Shown here: piece by piece, positions 53,190-61,847 of the stretch
Position numbering within the stretch: position 1 is the first letter of the stretch
How the letters are laid out: every line of letters begins with the position of its first letter
DNA from: Hellea sp042093735
GTDB taxonomy: Bacteria; Pseudomonadota; Alphaproteobacteria; Caulobacterales; Maricaulaceae
Direction: 5' to 3'
Length of the DNA stretch: 64,000 bases
Assembly (NCBI GenBank): GCA_042093735.1
Contig: JBELEM010000004.1
Coordinates: 21,954-85,953, forward strand
Translations under genes and position numbers: made by a program
Notes under the pieces: generated by a model
What the model saw: only the letters and a program-made list of their open reading frames with translations
The model's database searches: none
Told to the model about the DNA's origin: nothing

Positions 53190-54401
53190 ATGGAAAAAAT
53201 TAGTCAATCAATGGCAGATACCCTACCAAGTAATCTTCAATGGCTTGCAGGACCACTGATAGCAATAGGGGTGATTACAATTGGGTACTTCATATCAAAA
53301 ATTGCACAAGGCATAGTTTCAAGTGCTATAAATCGAACTGGAATTGGCCGAAAAGTAAAGACAACAGGGGGAAATATTGGAAAATCTTTATCAAAGGCAG
53401 TTTTTTGGGTTCTTTGGTTAATATTTATCCTTACAGGTCTTGGTGAGTTTCCACTACTTTCTAGTCAACTAAGTTTTTTAAATGGCATGATGGATAATAT
53501 TTTAAATTACTTACCACAGCTTGCTGTTGGCGCTTTTGTGCTCACGGTGGGGATCTTTTTGTCACGAGTTGTTAAAGAGGCACTTACGTCAACTTTAGAA
53601 GCAGCTCAAATAGACAATCTTGTAACACGTTTCGGGTTAACTGGTGATGGAGAAAACTCTACGTCCCTTGCGAAAAGTTCAGGATTGATAATCGCTGCAA
53701 TTGTAATCATTACAGCTGCTGCAACTGCAATAGGTATCTGGGATATACCTGGTGTTTCGGACCCTGTAGGAAATCTGTTAAATGCAATTTTAGGATATAT
53801 ACCAAGAATTATTGGAGCGGCAATAATTCTATGCATATTTGTCTTTATTGGTAAATTTATTTCTAATCTGGCCAAAAGTACATTACCGGCCCTAGGGATT
53901 GATAATTCATTATCATCTTTTGCAAGCTTAGATGGTAAAGGAACAAATTTTGTACCCTCCAACGTAATTGCAAATATTGGTTTCATAGGTGTAGCATTAA
54001 CAGGGCTTACAGCAGCTATGAAAGCTCTCGGTATTAATGAGTTAACGAACGTGTTTAACACTTTGCTTGAAATTGGTGGAAGGGTTGTACTTGGGGCTGT
54101 GATTATAGGCGCAGGTCTATTTATAACTAATTTTATAGCAAAAATAGTCACACAAACATCTGGTGATCTAGCAGGTAAAATAATTAAATATGCAACTATG
54201 GTAATAGTAATATTTATGGGCTTAGAAACTATGCAGCTTGGTGAGGGAATAGTTGATACTGCGTTTCGTTATTCTGCAATGGCTGCCGCAGTCGCAGCTG
54301 GAGCAGGAGGAGCAATTGCTTTTGGTCTTGGCGGTCGTGAATGGGCGGCAAAAAAACTTGAGCTATGGATGCCAAATGGTAAAAACACACGAAAAAGGTA
54401 A
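53190..54401 (+). CDS. Mechanosensitive-channel homologue with TM-helix repeats (CmpX-like)
   Basis: The 403-residue inner-membrane protein is built of repeated conserved TM-helix units: hydrophobic segments at about 20-40, 70-88, 105-130, 165-185, 205-228, 265-285, 300-320 and 330-375. LPQLAVGAFVLTVGIFLSRVV and IPRIIGAAIILCIFVFIGKFI are two copies of the repeat. The MscS beta-domain is absent. It resembles CmpX-type proteins annotated as small-conductance mechanosensitive channels. The ATG follows a strong GGGGAG ribosome-binding site. It is divergent from the small membrane gene and zapE, and convergent with the arsC-like gene seven bases away. Confidence 0.8.
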   Translation: MEKISQSMADTLPSNLQWLAGPLIAIGVITIGYFISKIAQGIVSSAINRTGIGRKVKTTGGNIGKSLSKAVFWVLWLIFILTGLGEFPLLSSQLSFLNGMMDNILNYLPQLAVGAFVLTVGIFLSRVVKEALTSTLEAAQIDNLVTRFGLTGDGENSTSLAKSSGLIIAAIVIITAAATAIGIWDIPGVSDPVGNLLNAILGYIPRIIGAAIILCIFVFIGKFISNLAKSTLPALGIDNSLSSFASLDGKGTNFVPSNVIANIGFIGVALTGLTAAMKALGINELTNVFNTLLEIGGRVVLGAVIIGAGLFITNFIAKIVTQTSGDLAGKIIKYATMVIVIFMGLETMQLGEGIVDTAFRYSAMAAAVAAGAGGAIAFGLGGREWAAKKLELWMPNGKNTRKR

Positions 54402-54408
54402 CTGCTTG

Positions 54409-54894
54409 CTAAATTCCACTATCACATATGTTTTGCAGAATAGTTTCATCATTTAAATCTTCGCGAGGCAACGAAACTAGTTTAGTTATGTAACTGTAAA
54501 ACATATCGTAAACCTTTCGGAATGCTATACTTCTCAGCCCTTGGTCACTCACAGTCACTGGGTCAGCAGCAGGCCAGTGTATTTTTATACTTTTCCCAAG
54601 AAAAATTGGACATGACTCTGCTGCTGCATTATCGCAAACAGTTATAACAATATCCATTTCGGGTCCTGCTTTGAGTTCGTTCCATGATTTTGAACAGTAG
54701 TGATCAATGGAATGTCCTCTGCTTAATAATTCTGTTAACGCATCAGGGTGTGGCTTTGCAGATGGATTACTGCCTGCCGACCATGCAGAAAATTTACCAC
54801 TTCCGACATCATTTAAAATTGCCTCGCATATAATTGAGCGAGCAGAATTACCAGTACAAAGAAATAAAACATTCAACGGATAAGGATTTGGCAT
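54409..54894 (-). CDS. arsC: Arsenate reductase-like low-molecular-weight phosphatase
   Basis: The 161-residue protein begins with the phosphatase P-loop LFLCTGNSARSIICEAIL (Cys-x5-Arg) and has the second redox cysteine region VCDNAAAESCPIF near residue 90. These are the features of thioredoxin-coupled ArsC proteins of the LMW-phosphatase fold, which reduce arsenate to arsenite. No arsR, arsB or acr3 is beside it, so its role in arsenic resistance is inferred from family only; a general tyrosine-phosphatase role is the alternative. It ends seven bases from the convergent channel gene. Confidence 0.85.
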   Translation of the reverse strand: MPNPYPLNVLFLCTGNSARSIICEAILNDVGSGKFSAWSAGSNPSAKPHPDALTELLSRGHSIDHYCSKSWNELKAGPEMDIVITVCDNAAAESCPIFLGKSIKIHWPAADPVTVSDQGLRSIAFRKVYDMFYSYITKLVSLPREDLNDETILQNICDSGI

Positions 54895-55014
54895 TTTAAA
54901 ACTTTCATAGCTTGTTCAAAATCTTCAATCGCAAATTAATACCAAAAAACCAATTATTTATTAAACTTAGATTTTTATTTTTATTTTTCGCTAACAAGTA
55001 TTATAGGAACACAG

Positions 55015-55809
55015 ATGCATATAGTAGAAGAACTTATATCAGAGCGTGCCCCTAAGCTAGTCGGCAGGCCTGCTTTATTCAAATTTTTAAGGCCAATGCT
55101 TTACAGGATGTTAGCGTATGACGCCGCAGTGTTCCTTACAGATGCGATCAAAAATAAAACTGGACACGATGCATTTAAATTAATGGCCAAACATATAAAC
55201 CCCAGAATATCTGTACAAAATCTCGATCGCCTACCTAAAACAGGGAAATGTATTTTAATTAGTAATCACCCCACTGGCCTTGCAGATGGCATAGCTGTTT
55301 ACCAATCCATTAAAGAACGAAGACCTGATCATATTTTTCTTGCAAACTCTGATGCCTTACGCGTTATGCCACTGGCTACAGATCTATTTATTCCTGTTGA
55401 ATGGAAAAAAGAAAAAAGAAGTACTAAAAAAACTCGTCGGACCCTTTTTTTACTAAAGCAAGCTTTAAAGGAAAACAAATGTATCATAATTTTTCCAAGT
55501 GGAAGGCTTGCACAATTCACTTGCAGAGGCCTCTTAGATAGAAAGTGGGAAAGCTCGGCAGCGATGCTAGCAAAAAAATATGAAACACAAGTTATTCCTC
55601 TAAAAATAGAAGCAAGAAATAGTTTTTTATATTATCTATTTGCCTGGATAAGTCGTGAGCTACGCGATATTACTCTTTTTAATGAGCTTTTAAACAAGAA
55701 GGGTAAGACATTTAAGCTAACTTTTGGTGAACCAATAAGCTCTGAAAATTTATCAAAAAATGCTGCAGAGGCGACCCAAGGCATAAGAGATGCGGTTGAA
55801 AGCCTGTAG
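55015..55809 (+). CDS. Lysophospholipid/glycerolipid acyltransferase (PlsC-like)
   Basis: The 264-residue protein carries the acyltransferase block I SNHPTGLADG near residue 83 (NHx4D), block III-like FPSGRLAQFT near residue 160, and a proline block in VIPLKIEA. This NHPTG variant is seen in haemolysin-like/OlsA-type and DHAP-acyltransferase-like enzymes. It should transfer an acyl chain to a lysolipid at the inner membrane; the acceptor is not clear. The ATG has AGGA upstream. It is convergent with sdhB, 16 bases away. Confidence 0.82.
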   Translation: MHIVEELISERAPKLVGRPALFKFLRPMLYRMLAYDAAVFLTDAIKNKTGHDAFKLMAKHINPRISVQNLDRLPKTGKCILISNHPTGLADGIAVYQSIKERRPDHIFLANSDALRVMPLATDLFIPVEWKKEKRSTKKTRRTLFLLKQALKENKCIIIFPSGRLAQFTCRGLLDRKWESSAAMLAKKYETQVIPLKIEARNSFLYYLFAWISRELRDITLFNELLNKKGKTFKLTFGEPISSENLSKNAAEATQGIRDAVESL

Positions 55810-55825
55810 ACCAAACCCCGCTAGA

Positions 55826-56605
55826 TTAAGCTCTTGAAACCATCATTTTCTTAACTTCAGCAATTGCTTTTGCTGGATTTAAGCCTTTTGGACAAACATT
55901 TGCACAATTCATAATTGTATGACAGCGGTAAAGCTTAAAAGGATCGTCAAGTTTTTCTAAACGTTCGTCTTGAGCATCGTCACGACTATCGACTAACCAG
56001 CGATGTGCCTGCAATAGGGCCGCAGGACCTAAATATCTATCTCCATTCCACCAATATGACGGACAAGATGTTGAACAAGACGCACATAAGATACATTCAT
56101 AATAACCGTCTAATTTATCTCTATCTTCTATTGTTTGAGTGAGCTCTTCAGTAGGAAGAGGTGTGGAAGTGTGGAGCCAAGGCTCAATCGAAGCATATTG
56201 TTTATAGAAATTTGATAAATCAGGAACTAGGTCACGTACAACAGGCATATGAGGCAAAGGTGAGATTGATATACTCTTGCCTGATACATCTTCAATAGCT
56301 TTTGTACATGCAAGTGTATTCCGGCCACCTATATTCATAGCACATGAACCACAAACACCCTCTCTGCATGATCGGCGAAAAGCTAGAGTTGGATCAATTT
56401 CGTTTTTTATTTTAAAAAGTGCATCCAGCACCATGGGGCCGCATTCGTCTAAATCAATATGATAAGTGTCCCAATAAGGATTACTGCCATCTTCAGGGTC
56501 ATAACGGTAGATCTTAAAAGTTTTGACGTTTTTTCCACTAACGTTTGCTGGCCAGTCTTTGCCCTTGGCAATCTTTGAGTTCTTAGGAAGCGTGAGCTGT
56601 ACCAT
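55826..56605 (-). CDS. sdhB: Succinate dehydrogenase iron-sulfur subunit
   Basis: The 259-residue subunit carries all three clusters: [2Fe-2S] in CREGVCGSCAMNIGGRNTLAC, and [4Fe-4S]/[3Fe-4S] in CILCASCSTSCPSYWWNGD and CHTIMNCANVCPKGLNP. It passes electrons from SdhA to quinone at the membrane anchors. AAGGA precedes the ATG at 56605. Unusually, it is separated from sdhA by a crotonase gene and a 126-base gap. Confidence 0.97.
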   Translation of the reverse strand: MVQLTLPKNSKIAKGKDWPANVSGKNVKTFKIYRYDPEDGSNPYWDTYHIDLDECGPMVLDALFKIKNEIDPTLAFRRSCREGVCGSCAMNIGGRNTLACTKAIEDVSGKSISISPLPHMPVVRDLVPDLSNFYKQYASIEPWLHTSTPLPTEELTQTIEDRDKLDGYYECILCASCSTSCPSYWWNGDRYLGPAALLQAHRWLVDSRDDAQDERLEKLDDPFKLYRCHTIMNCANVCPKGLNPAKAIAEVKKMMVSRA

Positions 56606-56654
56606 TAAAAATATTCCTTATTTTAAGCAAGTATAATAGCAAGGTGCAAAGTAT

Positions 56655-56683
56655 GCGACGGTTTTTTTTTGTTTTTTTGTCGC
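56655..56683. other. Short inverted repeat around a T-rich tract
   Basis: In the 126-base gap between the crotonase gene and sdhB, GCGAC (56655-56659) and GTCGC (56679-56683) flank a loop of two G then nine T, G and seven T. On the transcribed minus strand the loop is A-rich. A stable terminator is unlikely with a 5-bp stem and 19-base loop. It may be a spacer or an RNA processing site. Confidence 0.35.
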
Positions 56684-56731
56684 GGTCAAGGTCAACATAT
56701 TAATAATTTTCACCAAACTCTTAATAAAAAA

Positions 56732-57556
56732 CTATTCATTAGTTTTTCTATCTAAAAACTGCGGTGGTCTTTTATCTAAAAAAGACTGAACACCCTCAGC
56801 ACAGTCTGCGCTTGCAAAGGCTTTACTTAACATCTCACTTTCCATCATGTGTAAATCAAAAGGACCTTTTCCAAGCATAGACTCTCTCAACAATTTCTTA
56901 TTATTGGAAACGCTGGTTGGGGAACAATTGACCGCTATATCTCGAGCTAATTCAAGAGACCGTTTGAGTACATCCTCTGGTTCACATATCTCGGCTATTA
57001 GGCCGCCATCATAAAGCTCCTGAGCCATCATAATGTTACCCTTTAGAATCCATTCATTTGCTTTAGAAAAGCCAACAAGTTTAGGAAGGAAAAAACTTGC
57101 CGCACCATCAAAGACTATTCCTCTTCTGGCGAATGGAAAGGCAAATTTTGATTTTTTTGAAGCAATTCTTATATCCATAGCTAAGGTCATTGTTGCACCT
57201 ATACCAACAGCTGCACCGTTAATTGCAGCAATAATGGGTGTATCACAATCGAATATTGCCAAGTTTAAAATGCCCCCAGCATCACGGTTTATACCATTTA
57301 TTGCTTCTGCACCCATTCCACTATCAAGGTTAGCGCCTCCAAATCCCTTACTGATATCAGCTCCAGCACAAAAAGCTCTTCCAGCTCCAGTGACAACAAT
57401 AGACCTTACAGAAGAGTCCTCATCAGCAGAAACGATTGCCTTTAAAAGTGCTGTATGGAGCTCCATGTTGTAGGAATTCATAGTTTCGGGTTTGTTCATT
57501 GTGATTAGAACAACAGAGGGGGTCTGCTCATCTCTTACTGAAAGTACAAGTGACAT
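56732..57556 (-). CDS. Enoyl-CoA hydratase/isomerase (crotonase) family protein inside the sdh operon
   Basis: The 274-residue protein has the crotonase fold: MNKPETMNSYNMEL, the CoA/oxyanion segment GAGRAFCAGADISKGFGG near residue 57, and AAINGAAVGIGATMTLAMD. The two catalytic glutamates of classic enoyl-CoA hydratase align with Thr122 and Phe142. An Asp150 sits in RRGIVFDGAASFFLPKLVG, where related subfamilies have Glu (RRGIVPE-type). It may therefore be an isomerase or another crotonase enzyme. It is in the same orientation as the sdh genes, 78 bases after sdhA and 126 before sdhB. The reaction is unknown. Confidence 0.88.
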   Translation of the reverse strand: MSLVLSVRDEQTPSVVLITMNKPETMNSYNMELHTALLKAIVSADEDSSVRSIVVTGAGRAFCAGADISKGFGGANLDSGMGAEAINGINRDAGGILNLAIFDCDTPIIAAINGAAVGIGATMTLAMDIRIASKKSKFAFPFARRGIVFDGAASFFLPKLVGFSKANEWILKGNIMMAQELYDGGLIAEICEPEDVLKRSLELARDIAVNCSPTSVSNNKKLLRESMLGKGPFDLHMMESEMLSKAFASADCAEGVQSFLDKRPPQFLDRKTNE

Positions 57557-57634
57557 TGATTAGGCCTTTTCATTTATTTTATGACCATCCTGATTAAATC
57601 ATTTATGACGGAACAAAACTCAACTTGATTTAAT

Positions 57635-59419
57635 TTAGTATACTCTTTTCTTTGGTTTGATGTAATCTATACCGTCCGTCATAGTATGTTGATGGACAGG
57701 ACGATAGTTAATCTTAACCTTATTTTTATCAGCATCGTACCAAGCCAGAGTATGCTTCATCCACTTCTTATCATCGCGGTCTACATAATCCTCGTGTGCA
57801 TGAGCACCACGAGACTCTTTTCTATTGTTTGCTGAAGCCATAGTTACCATCGCTTGGCAAATTAAATTATCTAACTCAAGGGCTTCCATAAGGTCTGTAT
57901 TCCAAACCATTGTTTTATCATAAACCACAATGTCTTTGATGGATTCAGCAATACTTGTTACTTTATCAACCCCCTCTTCCATACTTTCTTCAGTACGAAA
58001 AACAGCACAGTGCTCTTGCATTGCTTTTTGAAGGCTCAGCCGAATTTCAGAAGTTTTCTTTGATCCACTAGCTGCTTTGAATTTTTCTAGCCTATCAAGA
58101 GAGGACTGTCCCGCGTCTTTGGAGAGAGGTTTTTGTTCAGCGTTAGCCTTAATTGTTTCCCCGCAGCGCATACCGGCAGCCCGGCCAAACACAACTAGAT
58201 CAATTAAACTATTGGATCCCAGTCGATTTGCTCCGTGAACAGATACACATGCTGCTTCTCCAACTGCCATTAACCCTGGAACAATAGCATCAGGATTTTT
58301 GCCTTTTTTGGTTAACACCTCGCCGTGATAATTAGTTTGTATGCCACCCATGTTGTAATGGCACGTCGGTAGGACCGGTATAGGCTCTCGAGTTACATCT
58401 ACGCCAGAAAAAATCTTGGCCGTCTCGGAAATTCCAGGCAACCTTGCAGCCAATACCTTGGGGTCAAGATGGTCGAGATGTAAAAATATATGATCCTTAT
58501 CTTTACCCACACCACGTCCTTCACGGATTTCCATGACCATAGCACGGCTCACCATATCACGCGGAGCTAGATCTTTCACGCTAGGGGCATATCGCTCCAT
58601 GAAACGCTCTCCTTCGGAGTTTGTTAAATACCCTCCCTCTCCGCGGGCACCTTCCGTTATAAGACATCCGGCCCCATAAATTCCTGTTGGGTGAAACTGA
58701 ATGAACTCCATATCTTGAAGGGGCAAGCCTGCTCTTAAAACCATAGCATTGCCATCACCGGTGCATGTGTGAGCTGATGTAGCACTGAAAAATACTCTTC
58801 CGTAGCCGCCTGTTGCTAGAATGACTTTTTGTGCTCTGAAGCGATGTAATGTTCCATCATCTAACTTCCATGCAGTTATGCCTCTACAGACGCCATCTTC
58901 CATTATTAAATCCAAAGCGAAATACTCTATGAAAAATTCAGCTTCATTACGGAGTGATTGTCCATATAAAGTGTGTAACATTGCATGACCTGTACGGTCT
59001 GCAGCAGCGCAGGTTCTTTGAACCGGGGGTCCTTCTCCAAATTCTGTTGTATGACCACCGAAAGGTCGCTGATAAATCTTTCCGTCTTCATTACGCGAAA
59101 ACGGCATTCCCCAGTGCTCCAATTCATAAACAGCTTTTGGGGCTTCACGGCACAAATATTCAATACTATCTTGATCTCCAAGCCAATCAGAACCCTTGAC
59201 TGTATCATACATATGCCAGCGCCAGTCATCTGGACCCATGTTTCCTAAAGACGCGGCAATGCCCCCTTGAGCTGCGACAGTGTGAGAGCGGGTAGGAAAT
59301 ACTTTACTGACACACGCTGTCTTTAAACCTGCTTGAGCTGCCCCAAGGGTAGCCCTCAAACCAGAACCGCCTGCTCCAACGACAACAACGTCATATGTAT
59401 GGTCTATCCATTTTGTCAT
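57635..59419 (-). CDS. sdhA: Succinate dehydrogenase flavoprotein subunit
   Basis: The 594-residue subunit oxidises succinate to fumarate with covalently bound FAD. VVGAGGSGLRATLGAAQAG is the FAD fold, SHTVAAQGGIAASLGN holds the FAD-linked histidine, and ARGEGGYLTNSEGERFMERY and HGANRLGSNSLIDLVVFGR are active-site and FAD motifs. The length is normal. The ATG overlaps the sdhD stop (TAATG). Confidence 0.97.
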   Translation of the reverse strand: MTKWIDHTYDVVVVGAGGSGLRATLGAAQAGLKTACVSKVFPTRSHTVAAQGGIAASLGNMGPDDWRWHMYDTVKGSDWLGDQDSIEYLCREAPKAVYELEHWGMPFSRNEDGKIYQRPFGGHTTEFGEGPPVQRTCAAADRTGHAMLHTLYGQSLRNEAEFFIEYFALDLIMEDGVCRGITAWKLDDGTLHRFRAQKVILATGGYGRVFFSATSAHTCTGDGNAMVLRAGLPLQDMEFIQFHPTGIYGAGCLITEGARGEGGYLTNSEGERFMERYAPSVKDLAPRDMVSRAMVMEIREGRGVGKDKDHIFLHLDHLDPKVLAARLPGISETAKIFSGVDVTREPIPVLPTCHYNMGGIQTNYHGEVLTKKGKNPDAIVPGLMAVGEAACVSVHGANRLGSNSLIDLVVFGRAAGMRCGETIKANAEQKPLSKDAGQSSLDRLEKFKAASGSKKTSEIRLSLQKAMQEHCAVFRTEESMEEGVDKVTSIAESIKDIVVYDKTMVWNTDLMEALELDNLICQAMVTMASANNRKESRGAHAHEDYVDRDDKKWMKHTLAWYDADKNKVKINYRPVHQHTMTDGIDYIKPKKRVY

Positions 59420-59754
59420 TATGCTGTTCCCAAAGTTAGTCTAAAAATTGTATATGCAGCTGTAATCCATACGATTGAAGCTAATAGACGGTTGGCGATC
59501 AATGATGCGGAACGTAATTTACCCCCAAAATAATCCATTATTACCTCATCAAGTTCAAGCTTAGAATACCAAAGCGCAGAGGTAAAAAATGCCATAAAAC
59601 CAATCCCTCCTGAAGTACTTCCAAGCCAATTATCAAAGCCTTGTGAACCACCTGTTACAGCTTCAGCTGCGCTGATGAGCACGAACGGCAAACTTATAAT
59701 AAGCCCATAACCAACAAAATTATGTAGTTTCGCGTGAGTAGAGTTTTTCGACAC
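59419..59754 (-). CDS. sdhD: Succinate dehydrogenase membrane anchor SdhD, divergent
   Basis: The 111-residue protein has three membrane segments (about 12-32, 48-64 and 86-107) and sits exactly between sdhC and sdhA. The quinone-site pair Asp74-Tyr75 is retained in VIMDYFGG. In E. coli SdhD the heme b ligand His71 lies 11 residues before the corresponding Asp; the aligned position here is Tyr63 in LWYSKLELDE. The identification rests on position, length and topology as much as on sequence. Its stop overlaps the sdhA start. Confidence 0.85.
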   Translation of the reverse strand: MSKNSTHAKLHNFVGYGLIISLPFVLISAAEAVTGGSQGFDNWLGSTSGGIGFMAFFTSALWYSKLELDEVIMDYFGGKLRSASLIANRLLASIVWITAAYTIFRLTLGTA

Positions 59755-59764
59755 CTGCAGTCTC

Positions 59765-60145
59765 CTAAATACTCATTAACAATATGCAAAATGTCCAAAT
59801 TAAGGCAATAATTATCATTAAATAAGATAGTGTGTTGTTTTTAACTGGATCCATCATAGATCCTTTATTCCATATTGCATGTCGCACCTGAGCCAGAGCC
59901 ATGAATGTGAACGCGAAAATAAATACCCCGAAACCAATCAATCCGATTGGGCTAAAAATGATAAACTCCAGAGGTAGAGATCCGATATTAGACAGGTAAA
60001 AAATCCCAATGGTTACGATTATTAAACCAACATAAGCAACTATAGCGCTAGCACGATGTAAAATAGAACTCAGCATAGCTGGGTGCCATTTCCAAACTTG
60101 CAAGTGAGGCGCCATAGGGCGTTTGTTATTCCATTTAGCAGACAT
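59765..60145 (-). CDS. sdhC: Succinate dehydrogenase cytochrome b556 subunit SdhC, divergent
   Basis: The 126-residue protein has three membrane segments (about 30-50, 64-86 and 105-124). The quinone-site motif Ser27-Ile-Leu-His30-Arg31 is identical in spacing to E. coli SdhC. The second conserved histidine is present as His89 in AQVRHAIW, but the heme-ligand position seven residues before it (His84 in E. coli) is Met82. It is the first gene of the sdh operon, divergent from def across 142 bases, and ten bases before sdhD. Confidence 0.9.
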   Translation of the reverse strand: MSAKWNNKRPMAPHLQVWKWHPAMLSSILHRASAIVAYVGLIIVTIGIFYLSNIGSLPLEFIIFSPIGLIGFGVFIFAFTFMALAQVRHAIWNKGSMMDPVKNNTLSYLMIIIALIWTFCILLMSI

Positions 60146-60287
60146 AAAGTACTTTCATTGAACAAGGAGAGCAAGTTAGCTACACTTGATGCTGAGTCAA
60201 CGTCGAATCAAGCAGTATTTTAGGTCAGAATGCCACGCTAAATGAACTCCTCTGCTTGACCTTTAACCATCCAATGACTAATTACGG

Positions 60288-60809
60288 ATGATGACAATAA
60301 GACCAATACTCACAGTACCCGACCCAGTTTTAAAGCAAGTTTCTAAACCCATTGAAAGTGTCACTGATGAAACTCGGGCATTAATGGATGATATGTTAGA
60401 AACAATGTATGCAGCTCCCGGAATAGGTCTTGCAGCTATTCAAATTGGTGTTCCATTAAATGTTATAGTGATGGACCTTGCTAGAGAAGGCGATCAACCC
60501 AATGTGAAGTACTTCGCTAATCCCGAGATACTAGAAACTGCAGAAGATTTATCAAGTTATGAAGAAGGGTGCCTCTCAATACCAGACGTATTTGACTCAA
60601 TTGAAAGACCAGAAAAAGTAAAACTTACATATTTGGACTATGATGGAAAACGAGTAACGGAATGGTGCGAAGGTCTATACGCCACCTGTATACAACATGA
60701 AATGGACCATCTTAAAGGTGTAGTTTTCATAGATTACCTATCGCGCCTTAAAAGAGATCGCGCAGTGAAAAAAGTTCAAAAATCAAATAAATTAAAAACT
60801 GGTAGTTGA
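60288..60809 (+). CDS. def: Peptide deformylase
   Basis: This metalloenzyme removes the formyl group from nascent proteins. All three motifs are present in the 173 residues: GIGLAAIQIG near residue 46, EGCLSIPDVF near 92 and QHEMDHLKGVVFIDYLS near 135. Two adjacent ATG codons (60288 and 60291) could start translation, and there is no strong ribosome-binding site to separate them. fmt follows 54 bases later and truA after that, the usual def-fmt-truA order. Confidence 0.96.
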   Translation: MMTIRPILTVPDPVLKQVSKPIESVTDETRALMDDMLETMYAAPGIGLAAIQIGVPLNVIVMDLAREGDQPNVKYFANPEILETAEDLSSYEEGCLSIPDVFDSIERPEKVKLTYLDYDGKRVTEWCEGLYATCIQHEMDHLKGVVFIDYLSRLKRDRAVKKVQKSNKLKTGS

Positions 60810-60863
60810 GACTTAAAAGGCGCCTAAAAATGAATATTAAAATAAAAAAAGTAGGGCCCTAAA

Positions 60864-61793
60864 GTGTCTTTAAATATAGTTTTTATGGGAACACCTGAGT
60901 TTGCAGTTCCTTCACTAGCAGAAATTCTTGCTAACGGTTATAACGTGAAAAGAGTTTACACTCAGCCTGCAAGAAAGTCTGGTCGTGGCAAAAAAATTAC
61001 AAAATCTCCAGTACATCAATTTGCAGAAATTATGGGTATTCCCGTTGAAACACCAGAAAAGTTCGATGATCCAGAGATTATCAAAGAACTAGAAGATTTA
61101 CAGGCTGATGTGTGCTGCGTTGTTGCCTATGGTCAAATTTTACCAAAAAAAGCACTGAAGTCTACTAAATTTGGTTGCTTAAATCTGCATGCTTCTCTTC
61201 TCCCTAAATGGCGGGGCGCAGCTCCAATACATAGAGCTGTAATGGCAGGCGATAAACAAACTGGAGTGCAAATACAGCAAATGAAAGAAAGCCTAGATAC
61301 CGGTGACATTCTGCTGTCAGAATTTATTAGTATCGGAGATAAAGACACAACAGGATCTTTATTTCAAACTATTTCTAGAATTGGTGCAAGTATGTGGCCT
61401 AGAGTACTTAGTGCGCTTGAACGCGGCGGACTTCGTCCATACGCGCAAGAAGGTAAATCTACTTATGCACGCAAAATCAAAAAAAATGAATCAAGGATTA
61501 ATTGGAACCTGCCCGCTGATAAAGTGGACCAGCACATACGCGGTCTCTCGCCTTTTCCTGGGGCATGGTGTGAAATCAACGGCGAACGCGTCAAAGTCCA
61601 TATGAGCGAACACTTACAGTATAATAATATAGATGGCACCCAAGCAGGAACAGTTCTTGAAGAGAACTTAACAGTGGCATGCAGTCAAGGCGCGGTTCGT
61701 CTAATAGAGGTCCAGCCTGCAGGAAAGTCAAAGATGAGCGCAAAAGAATTTTTAAAGGGCAGGAAAGTAATTTTAAAGAATGTTTTAAAATGA
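60864..61793 (+). CDS. fmt: Methionyl-tRNA formyltransferase
   Basis: The enzyme formylates initiator Met-tRNA. The 309-residue protein begins NIVFMGTPEFAVPSL, has the catalytic block LNLHASLLPKWRGAAPIHRA (Asn and His) and TGVQIQQMKESLDTGDILL (Asp), and a C-terminal tRNA-binding domain (about 205-309). The start is GTG at 60864, preceded by AGGG; it gives the usual N-terminus, while the next ATG (60885) would cut into the core fold. Confidence 0.95.
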   Translation: MSLNIVFMGTPEFAVPSLAEILANGYNVKRVYTQPARKSGRGKKITKSPVHQFAEIMGIPVETPEKFDDPEIIKELEDLQADVCCVVAYGQILPKKALKSTKFGCLNLHASLLPKWRGAAPIHRAVMAGDKQTGVQIQQMKESLDTGDILLSEFISIGDKDTTGSLFQTISRIGASMWPRVLSALERGGLRPYAQEGKSTYARKIKKNESRINWNLPADKVDQHIRGLSPFPGAWCEINGERVKVHMSEHLQYNNIDGTQAGTVLEENLTVACSQGAVRLIEVQPAGKSKMSAKEFLKGRKVILKNVLK

Positions 61794-61847
61794 TTAAATC
61801 ATCAGAAATATATAATTATTATTTGCCGTTTACTTTAGTTGCTTTTT

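Noticed and set aside
53606..54151. 181-residue open frame on the minus strand inside the TM-helix channel gene
   Set aside because: It is antisense to repeated hydrophobic helices, which gives long but meaningless Ala/Ile/Pro-rich frames.
57033..57473. 146-residue open frame on the plus strand inside the crotonase gene
   Set aside because: It is antisense to a clear coding sequence, proline- and alanine-rich shadow composition.
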